NCBI RefSeq assembly: GCF_013283195.1
Contig: NZ_JABEKT010000001.1
Span: forward strand, 2,762,509-2,826,508
DNA length: 64,000 nucleotides
Direction: 5' to 3'
Origin: Ensifer adhaerens
GTDB lineage: Bacteria; Pseudomonadota; Alphaproteobacteria; Rhizobiales; Rhizobiaceae
Shown: positions 63,077 through 64,000 of the stretch, in pieces
Layout: each line of letters starts with the position of its first letter
How positions within the stretch are numbered: position 1 is the first letter of the stretch
Program-made: the position numbers and the translations under genes
The notes under the pieces: generated by a model
What the model saw: only the letters and a program-made list of their open reading frames with translations
What the model was told of the DNA's origin: nothing
Database searches by the model: none

Positions 63077-63547
63077 TCAAGCCGTGACCGCCTTCCAGCA
63101 GATCACGAGACCATCCTGCGCATCCACACGTTCCCCGATACGCTGGAACCCGTTGCGTTCGAGTACCCGTTGGGAGGCGATATTGTCGATCGAGGTCTCG
63201 GCTGAGACCGCCGAAATACGGGTATCCCGCTGCGCTTCCGCCAGCAGCAAGCCCACAGCACGCGTGGCCGCCCCCATCCCCTGCCTGGCCGGCGCGACGC
63301 CGTAGCCGATGTGCAGTTCGCCCCCTTCCGGGATTCGAACGACCGAGCAAAGGCCGACGATTTCGCCGCCTTCTACGATCATCCAGGCGGAAGGGGAGAA
63401 ATGCGCACGGACCCCGTTGGCAAGATCGGCCAGCATCTGCAGCACGTCGGCAGCCGCAATCGGGCTATCCGGCACCAGTCGCAGGCGTCGCGGCGCAATG
63501 CCGCTCAGCAGTGCGTCAAAGTCACTTTCAGTCGCTTCGATTATCAT
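63077..63547 (-). CDS. GNAT-family N-acetyltransferase
   Basis: A 156-residue acetyltransferase. The acetyl-CoA loop is GYGVAPARQGMGAATRAVGL (about residues 80-99), after ELHIGYGV and before SVSAETSIDNIASQRVLERNGF-type motif B (split here: SAETSIDNIASQRVLE, then RNGFQRIGERV). This resembles the RimJ/RimL-like subgroup. ATG 63547 is chosen; a GTG at 63559 is possible. Acceptor unknown. It ends at the terminator 63031-63065. Confidence 0.88.
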   Translation of the reverse strand: MIIEATESDFDALLSGIAPRRLRLVPDSPIAAADVLQMLADLANGVRAHFSPSAWMIVEGGEIVGLCSVVRIPEGGELHIGYGVAPARQGMGAATRAVGLLLAEAQRDTRISAVSAETSIDNIASQRVLERNGFQRIGERVDAQDGLVICWKAVTA

Positions 63548-63971
63548 GTTCAATCCCACACTACAGCGCAGCCCGCCGCACCTGATGCGAAGGCTTGCCG
63601 TAACGTTCTAATTTTTCTGCATATTTCCCTTGTGGATCGATCCCGATCCATGGGGTTGTGCAGCAGGCACGCCACGAAGGTGGCGCTCCAAAGCCGAGCG
63701 GAGAAAGCGCGCCTAGACCGTCATTCTAGTCACAAAGGCTGTCCTCTCCACCGCCGCAGCCGGTGAGATCTCGAGGATGGCAACGGAAATCAAAGGCATT
63801 CTCCCGGAATTGAACCGATCGATGAGCGCCATCGATCCGGCGACCGCAAGCCGCTCGGCTATTAAACACAACTGGCGGGCGATTTGAAGCCGCAGCTGAA
63901 GGCGGAATTTTCGACGTATTGGAACCACCGTTCGCGTCGCGAATTCTAACCTGCAATACAGGAGGTTCATC
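63548..63971. other. intergenic stretch without a firm gene
   Basis: About 420 bases. A 36-codon plus-strand frame from ATG 63777 has too close a ribosome binding site and no family. AGGAGG at 63960-63965 serves the partial gene that starts at 63972. Confidence 0.35.
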
Positions 63972-64000
63972 ATGTTTGCATCGGACACGAAAGGACAGTT
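63972..64000 (+). CDS. start of an unidentified gene (truncated by window edge)
   Basis: ATG 63972 follows AGGAGG by six bases, and the frame MFASDTKGQ stays open to the window end. Nine codons are too few to name a product, but the ribosome binding site is excellent. Confidence 0.45.

Noticed and set aside
63777..63887. A 36-codon plus-strand frame beginning MATEIKGILPELNRS.
   Set aside because: GAGG directly abuts the ATG, leaving no spacing, and the peptide has no recognisable family; more likely decayed sequence.

Overview
The window looks like chromosomal DNA of a high-GC alphaproteobacterium in the Rhizobiaceae, most likely the Ensifer/Sinorhizobium group. The grounds are the overall gene families (DUF1127 proteins, a VtlR/LsrB-like LysR regulator, a corrinoid one-carbon cassette with a GbdR-like regulator) and rhizobial-style palindromic intergenic repeats. 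I saw no rRNA, tRNA, CRISPR or prophage genes. All assignments come from reading the translations; no database search was possible.

Layout. 1-5340: small and often orphan genes, many of stress-associated families (YciE/YciF ferritin-like, COG4315, DUF1488), then a formyltransferase. 5597-11630: a one-carbon cassette (virulence-factor family protein, MTHFR C-terminal protein, MetF, methyltetrahydrofolate:corrinoid methyltransferase, two unknowns, RamA/RACo-type corrinoid activator). 11760-18020: ArsR/SRPBCC pair, VIT-like membrane protein, LysR regulator divergent from two DUF1127-type genes, CPCC protein, GbdR-like GlxA/AraC regulator, YdeI protein. 18079-21301: a VOC gene broken by a 34-bp tandem duplication and two REC-REC signalling proteins, one of them a diguanylate cyclase. 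21459-26485: two response regulators and a histidine kinase with a periplasmic sensor, divergent from a Tat-exported arylsulfatase and linked to it by a shared palindrome. 26625-28560: class III cyclase, then a small membrane-protein gene split by a 268-bp MITE-like element. 28743-40339: mixed metabolic genes, an exported caspase-like protein and a large MscS-family channel.

40412-44125: a cobalamin riboswitch upstream of DUF1636 and a BtuDFC-like ABC importer. 44925-52050: an aspartate/alanine energy module with AspT, aspartate 4-decarboxylase AsdA, a second AspT, and a convergent SLC13-type permease. 52473-53848: exported hydrolase divergent from an OhrR-like MarR regulator, with two identical 14-bp operators between them. 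54051-64000: lipoprotein, LysR divergent from RidA plus an Old Yellow Enzyme, Tat-exported MBL and alpha/beta hydrolases opposite a GlxA regulator, sterol desaturase family protein, cupin, a paralogue of the gene at 648, and a GNAT enzyme.

Links between genes. The corrinoid cassette needs cobalamin, and the riboswitch-controlled importer about 30 kb away would supply it; the cassette lacks its corrinoid protein and substrate methyltransferase here. The strongest new observations are the in-frame gene restored by removing the 268-bp element with one TA, the 34-bp duplication that breaks the VOC gene, and the TTGG-CC-palindromes tying a two-component system to an arylsulfatase.
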